Part shown: positions 33,552-42,496 of the stretch, in pieces | Layout: each line of letters begins with the position of its first letter | How positions within the stretch are numbered: the first letter of the stretch is position 1 | From: Streptomyces mirabilis | GTDB lineage: Bacteria > Actinomycetota > Actinomycetes > Streptomycetales > Streptomycetaceae | Length of the DNA: 64,000 bases | Assembly (NCBI RefSeq): GCF_018310535.1 | Contig: NZ_CP074102.1 | Location: 7,812,001-7,876,000, forward strand | Direction: 5' to 3' | The notes under the pieces: generated by a model | The model's input: the letters and a program-made list of their open reading frames with translations, nothing else | Told to the model about the DNA's origin: nothing | The model's database searches: none | Made by a program: the position numbers and the translations under genes

Positions 33552-33835
33552 GGGCGTCCCTCTTCTTCTCTCGGGTGGCTCTAGGGCGTCTTCCGGGCGA
33601 TTCGGGGTGCCGCGCGAATCTCCGCGGCCACCTGATCGCGGTGGTCCCGTCGTGCAGTCTGGCACTCGTGGTGCGGTCGGTTCGGCAGGGCCTCGCTGTC
33701 GCCCCTGTGGCCGGAGCCGCCATCACGCGCAGACAGATTCCAGGCGCGCCGCCGGACGCGTACGAGCCTGGTACCGACAGTCCCAGGAAGGCGGGGCTAC
33801 TGGCTGTGAGCATGGTCCGGTCGCAGGGTGGAGTC

Positions 33836-34543
33836 ATGACGACAACACTCATCACCGGAGCGAACAAGGGTCTCGGCTACGAGACCGCCCGCCGGCTCGT
33901 CGCCGCGGGCCACACGGTCTACGTCGGCAGCCGGGACGCCGAACGCGGACGCCGGGCCGCCGAGCAGCTGGGCGCCCGGGCCGTCCAGCTCGATGTCACC
34001 GACGACGCGTCGGTGCAGGCGGCCGTGAAGGCCATCGAGGCCGAGGGTGGGCTCGACGTACTGATCAACAACGCGGGCATCGAGTCGAGGGGCGAGGGCA
34101 ACTCCGTGATCGGCGCCGCGGATGTGACCGCCGACGTGATGCGGGAGACGTTTGAGACGAACGTCTTCGGCATGGTGCGCGTCACCCACGCCTTCCTCCC
34201 GCTGCTCCAGGGCTCGGCCGCCCCGGTGGTGGTCAACGTCAGCAGCGGGCTGGCCTCGCTGGCCCGTGTGAGCGATGCGGGCACCCCGGCGCACGCCTAC
34301 CCGGGCGTCGCCTACCCGGCTTCCAAGACCACCGTCAACATGATCACCGTGCAGTACGCGAAGGCGTTCCCGAACATGTGGATCAACGCGGTGGAGCCCG
34401 GCTTCACCAAGACCGACCTGAACGGGAACACCGGCATCCAGACCGTCGAGCAGGGCGCCGAGATCATCGTGCGGACGGCGCAGATCGGCCCCGACGGTCC
34501 CACCGGGGGCTTCTTCGACGCCGAAGGCACCCTTCCCTGGTAG
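33836..34543 (+). CDS. Short-chain dehydrogenase/reductase
   Basis: 235 residues. Cofactor motif TLITGANKGLGYETAR at the N terminus, NNAG in VLINNAGIESRG, catalytic Ser in VVVNVSSGLAS, and YxxxK as YPASKTTVN. The TGxxxGxG motif followed by SRD suggests NADP(H). GGTGGAG precedes ATG 33836. It is followed 87 bases later by an aldo-keto reductase and then a TetR gene, all on the same strand, suggesting an inducible reductive detoxification unit. Confidence 0.92.
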   Translation: MTTTLITGANKGLGYETARRLVAAGHTVYVGSRDAERGRRAAEQLGARAVQLDVTDDASVQAAVKAIEAEGGLDVLINNAGIESRGEGNSVIGAADVTADVMRETFETNVFGMVRVTHAFLPLLQGSAAPVVVNVSSGLASLARVSDAGTPAHAYPGVAYPASKTTVNMITVQYAKAFPNMWINAVEPGFTKTDLNGNTGIQTVEQGAEIIVRTAQIGPDGPTGGFFDAEGTLPW

Positions 34544-34630
34544 TCCGAGCCGGTACGTCACCTCGTACGCGTGCCAGACCCTGACCGCCCCTCCGCCACT
34601 CAGCCCCACCGAACCAACAGGAGCACCGAC

Positions 34631-35500
34631 ATGACCGCGCAGTCTCTTCCCGGCGGAACGTTCACCATGGCCAAGGACCTGACGGTCACCCGCATGGGAT
34701 ACGGCGCCATGCAGCTCGCCGGTCCGCACGTGTTCGGGCCGCCGGCCGACCGGGACGCCGCCGTGGCCGTCCTGCGTGAGGCGGTCGAGCGGGGGATCAC
34801 CCACATCGACACCTCCGACTTCTACGGCCCGTACGTCACCAACCAGATCATCAAGGAAGCGCTGCACCCCTACCCGGCCGGGCTGCACATCGTGACCAAG
34901 GTCGGAGCGCTGCGGGACGCCGAGGGAGGCTGGCCGAAGGCGCTGTCGCGCGACGAGCTGCGCCAGGCCGTGCACAGCAACCTCGACAACCTCGGCCTGG
35001 ACGCACTCGACGTCGTCAACCTGCGGGTCGGAGGGCTCGACGCCCCCGAGCCGGGTTCGCTCGCCGAACCGTTCACCGTGCTCGCGGAGCTCCAGCAGGA
35101 GGGGCTGATCAGGCATCTCGGTGTCAGTACCGTCTCCGCCGAGCAGATCAAGGAAGCCCAGTCCATCGCGCCCGTCGTGTGTGTGCAGAACTTCTACAAC
35201 CTCGCGAACCGCGCCGACGACGCGTTGATCGACTCCCTGGCTGAGCAGGGCATCGCCTACGTGCCTTACTTCCCCATCGGCGGTTTCTCCCCGCTGCAGT
35301 CGGACACCCTGCACGCGGTCGCCGGCCGGCTGGGGACCACTCCGGTCGCCGTCGCCCTGGCCTGGCTGTTGCAGCGTTCCCCGAACATCCTGCTGATCCC
35401 CGGCACCTCCTCGGCGGCACACCTGCGCGACAACATCGCCGCTGCCGCCCTGGTCCTTCCCGAGAAGGAGCTGGCCGAGCTGAACGGGATCGCGGTGTGA
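34631..35500 (+). CDS. Aldo/keto reductase
   Basis: 289 residues, TIM barrel. Catalytic tetrad: Asp in HIDTSDFYG, Tyr in DFYGP, Lys in IVTKVGA; the usual His position in the LD-HR motif is replaced (DVVNLRVGGLD). NADPH-binding C-terminal IPGTSSAAHLRDNI is conserved. AGGAG seven bases before ATG 34631. Possible substrate: an aldehyde or quinone, consistent with the neighbouring SDR; unproven. Confidence 0.9.
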   Translation: MTAQSLPGGTFTMAKDLTVTRMGYGAMQLAGPHVFGPPADRDAAVAVLREAVERGITHIDTSDFYGPYVTNQIIKEALHPYPAGLHIVTKVGALRDAEGGWPKALSRDELRQAVHSNLDNLGLDALDVVNLRVGGLDAPEPGSLAEPFTVLAELQQEGLIRHLGVSTVSAEQIKEAQSIAPVVCVQNFYNLANRADDALIDSLAEQGIAYVPYFPIGGFSPLQSDTLHAVAGRLGTTPVAVALAWLLQRSPNILLIPGTSSAAHLRDNIAAAALVLPEKELAELNGIAV

Positions 35501-35591
35501 GGAATGTGGGGTCGTTGCGCCGTGAGGCACGGACGCAGCGGCCCCGCGGCGGTGTCCGGCGCGCCGTGGGCCCGCATCGTTCGATACGAAC

Positions 35592-35620
35592 TTGTTTTTC
35601 ACGAACATGTTCGTTACCAT
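35592..35620 (+). promoter_or_regulatory. Promoter with embedded palindrome for the TetR gene
   Basis: TTGTTT (35592-35597), 17 bases, TACCAT (35615-35620). The spacer holds ACGAACATGTTCGT (35601-35614), a perfect 14-bp palindrome. ATG 35629 lies eight bases after the -10, so the transcript is essentially leaderless, and a repressor bound here would block its own promoter. Confidence 0.75.
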
Positions 35621-35628
35621 TGTGCGGC

Positions 35629-36312
35629 ATGACTCCAGAGAAGTCCGCTCCGATCAGCCGACGGGAACGCCCGGCGAAGCCCGCCCTGACCAGGCAGGGA
35701 ATCATCGACGCCGCGCTGGCGATCCTTCGTGACGAGGGACTGGGCAAGGTGACGATGCGCCGCATCGCGGCGGCCCTCGACACCGGGCCCGCGTCGCTCT
35801 ACGTATACGTCCGCAACACGGGTGACCTGCACGCGCAGATCCTCGACTCCCTGTTGGGTCCGGTGAAGGTGCCCGCGCCGGAGGCCGGTAGCTGGCGGGA
35901 CCGGATGAAGGCGCTGCTGGCCAGCTATGGAGAGGTGCTCTTCCGGCATCCGGAGATCGCCCGGATGGCGATGTCCACGCAGCCGAGTGGCCCGAACTAC
36001 ATGGCGCTGGCGGATGCGATCCTCGGTCTCCTCGACGAGGGCGGGGTGTCGGGCCGGGAAGCGGCCTGGGCCCTGGACCTGCTGCTGCTGTATCCCACCG
36101 CCGTGGCCGTCGAACACAGCTCCCCGAAGTCCGCCACGCAGGAGGCCGAGTTCTCCGCCCTGGCCGCGAAGATCGCCACGGCGGACCCGGCGCGCTACCC
36201 CCACATCGCCCGGCTCGGCGACACGCTCGTGTCGGGAGACGGCCCGAGCCGCACCGACTGGGCTCTGGACGTCATCCTGGACGGAGTCCTCGCCGCGGCC
36301 TCTCGTGCCTAG
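35629..36312 (+). CDS. TetR family transcriptional regulator
   Basis: 227 residues. N-terminal TetR helix-turn-helix: TRQGIIDAALAILRDEGL, KVTMRRIAAALDTGPASLYVYVRNTGDL in two parts (MRRIAAALDTG, ASLYVYVRN). The C-terminal helical domain has the TetR_C-type DRMKALLASYGEVLF. A palindrome sits inside its own promoter, so autorepression is likely, and it may also act on the SDR/reductase genes upstream. Confidence 0.93.
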   Translation: MTPEKSAPISRRERPAKPALTRQGIIDAALAILRDEGLGKVTMRRIAAALDTGPASLYVYVRNTGDLHAQILDSLLGPVKVPAPEAGSWRDRMKALLASYGEVLFRHPEIARMAMSTQPSGPNYMALADAILGLLDEGGVSGREAAWALDLLLLYPTAVAVEHSSPKSATQEAEFSALAAKIATADPARYPHIARLGDTLVSGDGPSRTDWALDVILDGVLAAASRA

Positions 36313-36778
36313 GCCGAACAGCGCGGCTGGTGAGAGTGGGGTGTGTGTTTCCCCTGTGTTGCAAGTCGCGCCCGAATGTATGTTTAGGGTTGATCCGTAA
36401 GCGCGGGAAAGCCGCGAGGGCCGTGACCAGGCCCTCGGAACATGTCTCCGGCCGTACGGACAACACGAGTTGAGTGCCTCGTACCTGAGCGTGGTTGTCG
36501 TGGCGGCAGGCGCATGAGTGCCGGAGCCCGCGGGGAACCGCCCGCGGTCTGTGCCGCGGGTGCGGGAACGACAAGGGGTGTTGATGGAAGGCGCGGATCT
36601 TCCAGTGGGGGACCGGTGTGCGCCGGTCAGTGACGTCACCGATCAGCCGGCGCGGTAGGCGCCTGTGCGGTGGGACGAGGGCCGGAAGGACGCCGGGGGA
36701 TCGACACGGGCGCAGGACCTGGAGCAAAGTCACCGCGGAACGGGTGGCCGCGCCGCGGGACGGGCCGTCCCCTGGGTC
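36313..36778. other. 466-base intergenic region with a hairpin
   Basis: No gene recognised. CCCGCGG-TCTGTG-CCGCGGG (36541-36560) is a perfect seven-base-pair hairpin. A TAGGGT at about 36384 could be a -10 box. The last 110 bases are open in frame with the next gene but lack a good start. Confidence 0.45.
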
Positions 36779-37915
36779 ATGCGACAGGAACGCAAGGGCA
36801 TACGTCCCCATATCGTCGTCCTGGCGGCGTGGACGTTGCTCTGGTTCCTGTTGGTGCAGAGGCACGGGGGGATCTCCTGGCACTACCTGCGAACCGGAGG
36901 CCAGCTGCTCTTCGGCGGCGTTCCCGGTGGCGGCCTGGCCATCTACGCCAACCATCCGGAGTTGCAGATCGGCCCCGTGAGCTTTCTGGCGGCCGCGCTG
37001 TTCACCCCGCTGCCACCCCACGTGGCGGAGGTGCTGGCTGAGGCGGTGATGTCCGCGCTCGGCCTCTACATGCTGGTTCTGGTCGGCCGCAGCGCCGCCG
37101 ACCACAACCGCGGCACGGGACTCAACCACCGCCGACTCCAGCAGCGAGTGCTCGTGGCGGGGGTGGCCTTCATCCCGATGTGGGTCGAAGTAGCGGTCCG
37201 TTTCGCCCACTTGGACGACGTACTCGCGTTGTTCTTCACCACTCTGGCCGTACGTGCCCTGGTGCGGGGCCAAGGGCGCACGGTGGGCATCATGCTCGCG
37301 CTGGCGGTGGACTCGAAACCCTGGGCGCTGGCGTTCGCGGCTCTGCTGCTCGCCCTGCCGGCCGCGCAACGACGCAACTCCGCGCTCTGGACGGTCGGCC
37401 TGGTGGCCGTAGCGTGGCTGCCGTTCTACGTCACCCATCTCAACTCGGCAGCCGCCGCCCGATTCACCATCGCCAACCAGCCTGCCTCGGCGCTGCGTTG
37501 GCTGGGCGTGCTGGCGCCGGCCACGCCCTGGTGGGACCGTCCGGCCCAAGTACTCCTGGGACTTGGTCTCGGCGCCCTGGCGGTACTCAGAGGCCGCTGG
37601 CCCGCGGTCGTGCTGCTCGGCGCCGACGCCCGCATCGCACTCGACCCGAGCGTCTACACGTACTACAGCGCCTCGATCCTGCTCGGCACCCTGCTGTGGG
37701 ACGCGGTCGGGCAGCGCCGCCTGGTGCCGTGGTGGAGCTGGATCGCCCTGCTCTCCCTGTACGGCAGCACGCTGCTGGTGCCCTCCGACCGTGTCTGCGG
37801 CCTGATCCGGCTGGCGTTCGCCGCCGGTTCGGCGGCCTACGTCCTGCTGGGGCCCGTGCCACGCCGCCGGCGACCCGTGCCGGAGGCTCCTGCTCCGGCG
37901 GCCCCCCAGGCGTGA
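36779..37915 (+). CDS. Polytopic membrane protein, glycosyltransferase-like (GT87-type)
   Basis: 378 residues with eight or more membrane segments (for example IVVLAAWTLLWFLLVQ, VLAEAVMSALGLYMLVLVG, TVGLVAVAWLPFYV). The loop HLDDVLALFFTTLAVRAL and the DSKPWALAFAALLLALP segment resemble polyprenol-phosphate-dependent mannosyltransferases, but no complete motif is certain. The C terminus is Pro/Ala-rich and cytoplasmic. ATG 36779 is preferred because the 38 codons upstream are hydrophilic and Arg-rich. Acts at the membrane; substrate unknown. Confidence 0.65.
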   Translation: MRQERKGIRPHIVVLAAWTLLWFLLVQRHGGISWHYLRTGGQLLFGGVPGGGLAIYANHPELQIGPVSFLAAALFTPLPPHVAEVLAEAVMSALGLYMLVLVGRSAADHNRGTGLNHRRLQQRVLVAGVAFIPMWVEVAVRFAHLDDVLALFFTTLAVRALVRGQGRTVGIMLALAVDSKPWALAFAALLLALPAAQRRNSALWTVGLVAVAWLPFYVTHLNSAAAARFTIANQPASALRWLGVLAPATPWWDRPAQVLLGLGLGALAVLRGRWPAVVLLGADARIALDPSVYTYYSASILLGTLLWDAVGQRRLVPWWSWIALLSLYGSTLLVPSDRVCGLIRLAFAAGSAAYVLLGPVPRRRRPVPEAPAPAAPQA

Positions 37916-38114
37916 ACGCCGCCGCGGTGACCATCCGCAGGGATGAATGGGTTGATGAATGTCACACGGTTAAAAACCTCCGAATTCAGACATATCGGTA
38001 TTTACCGTGCACCCGGGTCTCTTCCGTCCCTGTAGCGTCGCCGTCATTCGGGAATCGGGATGTGCCTGTGAACGGGCTCCCGATGTGACCGCAGACACAG
38101 AGCAGGGAATCTTC

Positions 38115-39020
38115 ATGCCGGACATGCACGCACTGCGCCGCGCGCGGCGCGGACTGGCCGCGACCGCGGCCGCCGGGACGGTGCTCACGGCGCTCTTCGC
38201 CGCCACCCCGGCCCGGGCGAGCACCGCCGACGCCACCTCCGACGCCACCGCCACCGTCGGCGGCTCCCAGGTGAAGTGCACCTCGCAGCGGCCGGGGCTC
38301 GCGGCCCGGCTGTCGAAGGACATCGCGGGTGCCCTGCACGGGCGGGACCGTGCCACGGCGCTCGCGCTCTACGACCGCACCACGGGAACCTCGTGCAGCT
38401 TCCGGGCCGACACCGCCTTCGACTCGGCGAGCGTGGTCAAGGTCACGATATTGGGAGCGCTGCTGCGCCAGACCATGGAGCAGCACCGGGCCCTGACCGC
38501 TCACGAGGTGGAACTGACCACCGCCATGATCACCAAGTCGGACAACGACGCGACGAACGCCCTGTGGCACCAGATCGGCCACGCCGGCATCCAGCACTTC
38601 CTGAGCTTGGCCGGGATGGGGGACACCGTCCCCGGGCCCAAGGGGTACTGGGGGCACACCCAGGTCACGGCCGGTGACCAGCTGAAGCTGCTCCGACTGC
38701 TCACCTCGGACAACTCCGTCCTCGACCGGGACGCGCGTACGTACGCCCTCCGGCTCATGAACCGGGTCGTCCCCGAGCAGCGTTGGGGGACGCCGGCCGG
38801 GGCCCCCGCGACGGCGACCGTTCAGGTCAAGAACGGCTGGCTGCCGCGCGACACCCACGGCTGGCGGGTGCACAGCGTCGGTGTGTTCACCGGCGGCGGT
38901 CACGACTACGGAATGGCCGTGCTCTCCCAGGACAACCGCGCGATGGCCGACGGCGTCGCGACCGTCGAGGGCGCCGCCCGTGCCGTCAACCGGGACCTGA
39001 ACACATCAACTGCCGCGTAG
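38115..39020 (+). CDS. Secreted class A beta-lactamase-like serine hydrolase
   Basis: 301 residues with a signal peptide (ARRGLAATAAAGTVLTAL, cleavage near ARA-STA at about 37). SxxK is FDSASVVKVTI, the SDN loop is TKSDNDATNAL, and the KTG box reads VQVKNGWLP (KNG). The glutamate of class A lactamases (ExxLN) is not obvious: the equivalent reads DRDARTYALRLM. So it is probably a serine hydrolase related to class A enzymes and not a proven lactamase. Upstream AT-rich DNA holds CGGTA-TT-TACCG (37996-38007). Confidence 0.85.
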   Translation: MPDMHALRRARRGLAATAAAGTVLTALFAATPARASTADATSDATATVGGSQVKCTSQRPGLAARLSKDIAGALHGRDRATALALYDRTTGTSCSFRADTAFDSASVVKVTILGALLRQTMEQHRALTAHEVELTTAMITKSDNDATNALWHQIGHAGIQHFLSLAGMGDTVPGPKGYWGHTQVTAGDQLKLLRLLTSDNSVLDRDARTYALRLMNRVVPEQRWGTPAGAPATATVQVKNGWLPRDTHGWRVHSVGVFTGGGHDYGMAVLSQDNRAMADGVATVEGAARAVNRDLNTSTAA

Positions 39021-39093
39021 GTATTCCCCTTTCGCGCCGATCAGCCGGACGTTAGGGTGCGGGCAGCGAGTCTGATCCCCGAGGAGTAAAGAC

Positions 39094-39120
39094 ATGCCCG
39101 GTCGTCCGAGCGCGCGTTGA
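39094..39120 (+). CDS. Eight-residue mini-ORF ahead of the MFS gene
   Basis: ATG 39094 to TGA 39120, encoding MPGRPSAR, with a perfect GAGGAG eight bases upstream. It begins right after a likely -10 (TAGGGT, 39053-39058) and is 139 bases before the transporter. A strong ribosome-binding site on such a short ORF suggests translational attenuation, but this is an inference. Confidence 0.4.
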   Translation: MPGRPSAR

Positions 39121-39259
39121 CGTCGTAGGCCCTGAGCGGCCCGTCATCGCGTGCTGCCCTTGATGTGCGGCACAGCGAGCCTTCCCCCACCTGAACCGTC
39201 GGCGTCCTCGTCGTGCGCCGGGTGGCGGGCTCTGTCTTGCGCGATCCAAGGGGTTTCCT

Positions 39260-40615
39260 GTGCCGGACGCTTCCTCCTGTCCGTCCTCGTCATCCGCCTC
39301 ATCCTCCTCGCCATCCTCCGCGTCCGGCTCGGGGCGTGCTGTTCCACAGGCCCTCCGGCGCGACGCGGACTTCCGCCGGCTGTGGGTGGGGCAGACGGCC
39401 TCCCAACTCGGCGAACACGCGAGCCTGGTGGTCCTCCCGCTCATCGCGATTCTGACACTCGACGCCGATGCCGGCCGGTTGGGCGTCCTCCGCGCGGTGG
39501 GGCAGGCACCGATCCTGCTGTTCGCGCTCCTCGTCGGCGCGTGGGTGGACCGATGGCGGACCCGCACGGTGATGGTGCTGGCGGACCTCGGCCGGGCCCT
39601 GGCGCTGGGCGGCGCCGCCCTGGCCGGACTCCTCGGCGGGCTCGGCATGCCGGTGCTGTTCGTGGTCGCCTTCACGGTCGGGACCCTGTCGGTGTTCTTC
39701 GACGTGGCGTACCAGGCCTCTCTCGTACGACTGGTGGAACGCGACCGGTTGACGTGGGCCACCAGCGCGATCGAGGGCAGCCGCTCGGCGGCGCAGATCG
39801 TCGGCCCCGCCCTGGGCGGCGCGCTGATGTCACTTCTGTCGGCGCCGATCGCCGCCGCGTCCTGCGCCGTGTCCTTCGTGCTGTCGTTCTTGTCGATCCG
39901 GCGGATCCGGCGCCGCGAATCGGTTCCCGAGCGCTCGGGGCGGGCCCCTCGGGTCTGGTGCCGGATCCACGAGGGCCTGCGCTTCGTCGCCGGGGACGCC
40001 TACCTACGGACCGTGGGCCTGGCCTCGGCCGCCTTCCAGTTCTCCTTCGCGGCGATGATGACCGGCTATCTGCTGTTCCTGCCACGGGACTTGCACCTGT
40101 CGGGCGGCGTCGTGGGGCTGACACTCGCCGCCACGGGGCCGGGCGCGCTCCTGGGTTCCGTGCTGTCCGCCCGGCTCCCGGGCCGGTTCGGTCACGGCGT
40201 GGTGCTCGTGTCGGCGGCGGCGCTCGGCGACGGCGTGATGCTGTGCGTGCCTGCGCTGCGCGGCCCCTCCGCGGTGACGATCCCCTCGCTCGTCGCGGTC
40301 AACTTCGTGTTCGGGACCTTCGGTCAACTGGTGAACGTCACGGTCATGGCCGTGCGGCAGGCCGTCACCCCGGACGGGATGCAAGGCCGCGTGGCCGCGA
40401 CGATCACGTTCGTCGGCATGGGGGTCACCCCGCTCGGCTCGCTGCTCGGCGGCTTCCTCGCGGGGGAGTGGGGACTGCGCACCAGCCTCCTGGTGACGGC
40501 CGCCGGCCTGACGCTGTCCCCGGCGCTGATGGCCCTGTCCCCACTCGCCCGACTGGGACGCGAGCTGCCCTCACGGGACGTGCCTCGCCGCCATCGCCCC
40601 CCTCCGCCCGGCTGA
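39260..40615 (+). CDS. MFS transporter
   Basis: 451 residues, twelve membrane segments expected. Serine-rich N terminus to about residue 28, then DFRRLWVGQTASQLGEHAS, the start seen in MdrP/MefA-type exporters, and the loop motif GAWVDRWRTRTVMVLADL (DRWRTR resembles motif A). The C-terminal half has TFGQLVNVTVMAVRQAVTP and DGMQGRVAATITF. GTG 39260 follows AAGGGG. Probably an exporter of a small toxic compound. Confidence 0.88.
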   Translation: MPDASSCPSSSSASSSSPSSASGSGRAVPQALRRDADFRRLWVGQTASQLGEHASLVVLPLIAILTLDADAGRLGVLRAVGQAPILLFALLVGAWVDRWRTRTVMVLADLGRALALGGAALAGLLGGLGMPVLFVVAFTVGTLSVFFDVAYQASLVRLVERDRLTWATSAIEGSRSAAQIVGPALGGALMSLLSAPIAAASCAVSFVLSFLSIRRIRRRESVPERSGRAPRVWCRIHEGLRFVAGDAYLRTVGLASAAFQFSFAAMMTGYLLFLPRDLHLSGGVVGLTLAATGPGALLGSVLSARLPGRFGHGVVLVSAAALGDGVMLCVPALRGPSAVTIPSLVAVNFVFGTFGQLVNVTVMAVRQAVTPDGMQGRVAATITFVGMGVTPLGSLLGGFLAGEWGLRTSLLVTAAGLTLSPALMALSPLARLGRELPSRDVPRRHRPPPPG

Positions 40616-40651
40616 GCGGTCGCCGGGGCGGCGCTCAGCCGTCGGGGCCGC

Positions 40652-41152
40652 TCACCTCGCCGTCGTCGACCCGTTCGTGTAGCGGGCACGCATGGCGGGG
40701 CTCGCCGCCGGGCCCGCCATGAAGACGAAGGCGTCGCTGTCGTCGAGCCGACGGCCGGTCCTGGCATCGACGACGACGGGCTCGACCTCCTCGCCGCTGT
40801 CCGCGTCGACGAGGATCATGCTGCGGTCCTGCGGTGCCAGCCGGGAGTTGCCCCAGGCGGCCAGGGCGACTATCACCGGGCGGAGTGAGCGACCGAGCTC
40901 CGTCAGGACGTACTCGTGGCGTACGGGGTTGGTCTGGTACGGCCGACGCTCCAGCAGTCCGTCCGCGACGAGGCTCTTGAGCCGGGCCGTGAGCATGCTG
41001 GAGGAGATTCCCAGGTTCTCCTGGAACTGGTCGAAGCGGGTGTAGCCGTCGAAGGCGTCGTGGAGGATCAGCAGCGTCCACCACTCGCCCACGTGTTCCA
41101 CCGTCGTGGACAGCGGGCACTCCCGGTCCTCCAGCCTGATCCGGCTCGCCAC
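40652..41152 (-). CDS. HxlR family transcriptional regulator
   Basis: 166 residues. HxlR winged helix: CPLSTTVEHVGEWWTLLILHDAF, RFDQFQENLGISSSMLTARLKSLV, GLLERRPYQTNPVRHEYVLTELG, quoted only in part here (WWTLLILHDAF, GISSSMLTARL, YVLTELG). The conserved Cys lies in RECPLS near the N terminus, often redox- or aldehyde-sensing. GTG 41152. Divergent from the SnoaL-like gene with a striking inverted repeat between them. C-terminal extension is family-typical. Confidence 0.9.
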   Translation of the reverse strand: MASRIRLEDRECPLSTTVEHVGEWWTLLILHDAFDGYTRFDQFQENLGISSSMLTARLKSLVADGLLERRPYQTNPVRHEYVLTELGRSLRPVIVALAAWGNSRLAPQDRSMILVDADSGEEVEPVVVDARTGRRLDDSDAFVFMAGPAASPAMRARYTNGSTTAR

Positions 41153-41167
41153 GGCGACCGCCCTTCA

Positions 41168-41212
41168 GTTACTGCTAAAGTCGAAGTTAGTAGGTTCTAT
41201 TTTAGCAGTAAC
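41168..41212. promoter_or_regulatory. HxlR operator, 12-bp inverted repeat
   Basis: GTTACTGCTAAA (41168-41179) and TTTAGCAGTAAC (41201-41212), perfect arms with 21 bases between. The AT-rich segment between hxlR and the next gene is the only low-GC stretch nearby, so both promoters are probably here. A two-dimer site for HxlR-type dimers is likely. Confidence 0.75.
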
Positions 41213-41323
41213 GAGGCGGCGGTGTTCGGCATGCCCGCACCCGGGAACGGAGCGCGGCGTGACCACGGTGTGCACCGCCCTTACCGACAGCACCTGAAAG
41301 ACGCCACCACCGAGAGGCCCGCC

Positions 41324-41683
41324 ATGCAGCACGACCAGCCCCAAGTCATCCCTCCGGAAACCCTGCCCGAGGTGATCACCCGCTACCTCACGGCGCACCG
41401 CGCCCACGACACCGCCGTGGCCATCGCCACGTTCACCCAGGACGCCACGGTGATCGACGACGGCAACACCTACCAGGGCACCGCCGCCATCGAGCGGTGG
41501 CTGAACCGGTCGGCGACCGAGTTCACGTACACCATCGATCTCACCGGGGCCGAGCGCACCGACGCGACGCACTACACCGCCACGCACCACCTCGAAGGCG
41601 ACTTCCCCGGCGGAACCGTCGATCTGCGCTACCGGTTCACGCTCCGCGGCGACCTCGTGGAACGCCTCGTCATCGAACCCTGA
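41324..41683 (+). CDS. NTF2/SnoaL-like small protein
   Basis: 119 residues, one SnoaL-like cone fold: ITRYLTAHRAHDTAVAIATF, TQDATVIDDGNTYQGTAAIERWL, DLRYRFTLRGDLVERLVIEP. The DATVIDDGNTY segment is typical. Members include isomerases and hydratases of polyketide pathways and unknown proteins. Placed opposite hxlR, so probably the regulator's target. GAGAGG precedes ATG 41324. Confidence 0.85.
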   Translation: MQHDQPQVIPPETLPEVITRYLTAHRAHDTAVAIATFTQDATVIDDGNTYQGTAAIERWLNRSATEFTYTIDLTGAERTDATHYTATHHLEGDFPGGTVDLRYRFTLRGDLVERLVIEP

Positions 41684-41694
41684 ACCGATTCCAG

Positions 41695-42468
41695 CTACTG
41701 GAGCGAGGCCAGTTTTCGAAGTATCAGGGCGGAGAGCGGCGTGGGCAGGGTGCGCAGGGTGCGGACCAGGGTTGTCGTGGTCCAGGGGAAGTACGCCTGT
41801 GCCGGTTCTCTTTCCAGGGCGCGTACGACGTGTCGTGCCGCGCGGTTCTGGCTGATCTGGAAGGGCTTGGGGAGACCGTCGGTGCCGACGCGGTCGGTTG
41901 CGACGAAGCCCGGGTGGATGCTGGTGAACCGGATGCCGCGGGGCGCGAGTTCGACGCGTGCGGTGTCGATGAGGGTGCGTGCGGCGGCCTTCGCTGCCGA
42001 GTACGGACCCTGGCGGGGGATGCCCATCAGGCCGGCCAGTGAGTTGGTGTGAGCGATCAGGCCTCCGTTGCGCTGGGTTTTCATCTGTGCGATCAGCGGG
42101 ACGAGATAGTGGACGACGACGTCGTAGTTCAGGGCCGTGATCCGTGCGATGTCGGCCACGGTGACCTGGTCCATGGACATGTCCGGTCCCTGGCCTGCAT
42201 TGAGGAGCGCGATGTCGACGGATCCGTACTCCGCGACGCACGCGGCCACCACCGCGGAGGCCGCCCCCGGGTCCAGGGCGTCGGCGGCGATGTCCAGGCA
42301 GGCGCTGCCCGCGGCTCGGATCTCCTGGGCCACGGAGGCGAGTTCGGGGGCGCGCCGTGCCGTGATGACCAGCTGGTTGCCGCTGCGCGCGAGTTGGCGT
42401 GCCACCTCCGCGCCGATGCCCGAGGAGGCGCCGACGATCAGGACGGTTCGGCCGGTGACGCGGGTCAT
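41695..42468 (-). CDS. Short-chain dehydrogenase/reductase
   Basis: 257 residues. TVLIVGASSGIGAEVARQLA (cofactor), LLNAGQG (NAG), catalytic Ser in IAHTNSLAGLMG and YxxxK in GPYSAAKAAART. The C-terminal FPWTTTTLVRTLRTLPTPL is hydrophobic and may lie at the membrane. AGGTGA precedes ATG 42468. Last gene of a four-gene operon running from 45709. Confidence 0.9.
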   Translation of the reverse strand: MTRVTGRTVLIVGASSGIGAEVARQLARSGNQLVITARRAPELASVAQEIRAAGSACLDIAADALDPGAASAVVAACVAEYGSVDIALLNAGQGPDMSMDQVTVADIARITALNYDVVVHYLVPLIAQMKTQRNGGLIAHTNSLAGLMGIPRQGPYSAAKAAARTLIDTARVELAPRGIRFTSIHPGFVATDRVGTDGLPKPFQISQNRAARHVVRALEREPAQAYFPWTTTTLVRTLRTLPTPLSALILRKLASLQ

Positions 42469-42496
42469 GGTGTCACCTTGTCCGCAGGACAGGCCG

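Noticed and set aside
37996..38007. CGGTA-TT-TACCG as a BlaI-type operator of the beta-lactamase-like gene
   Set aside because: Arms are only five bases and do not match the BlaI consensus; no blaI/blaR nearby.
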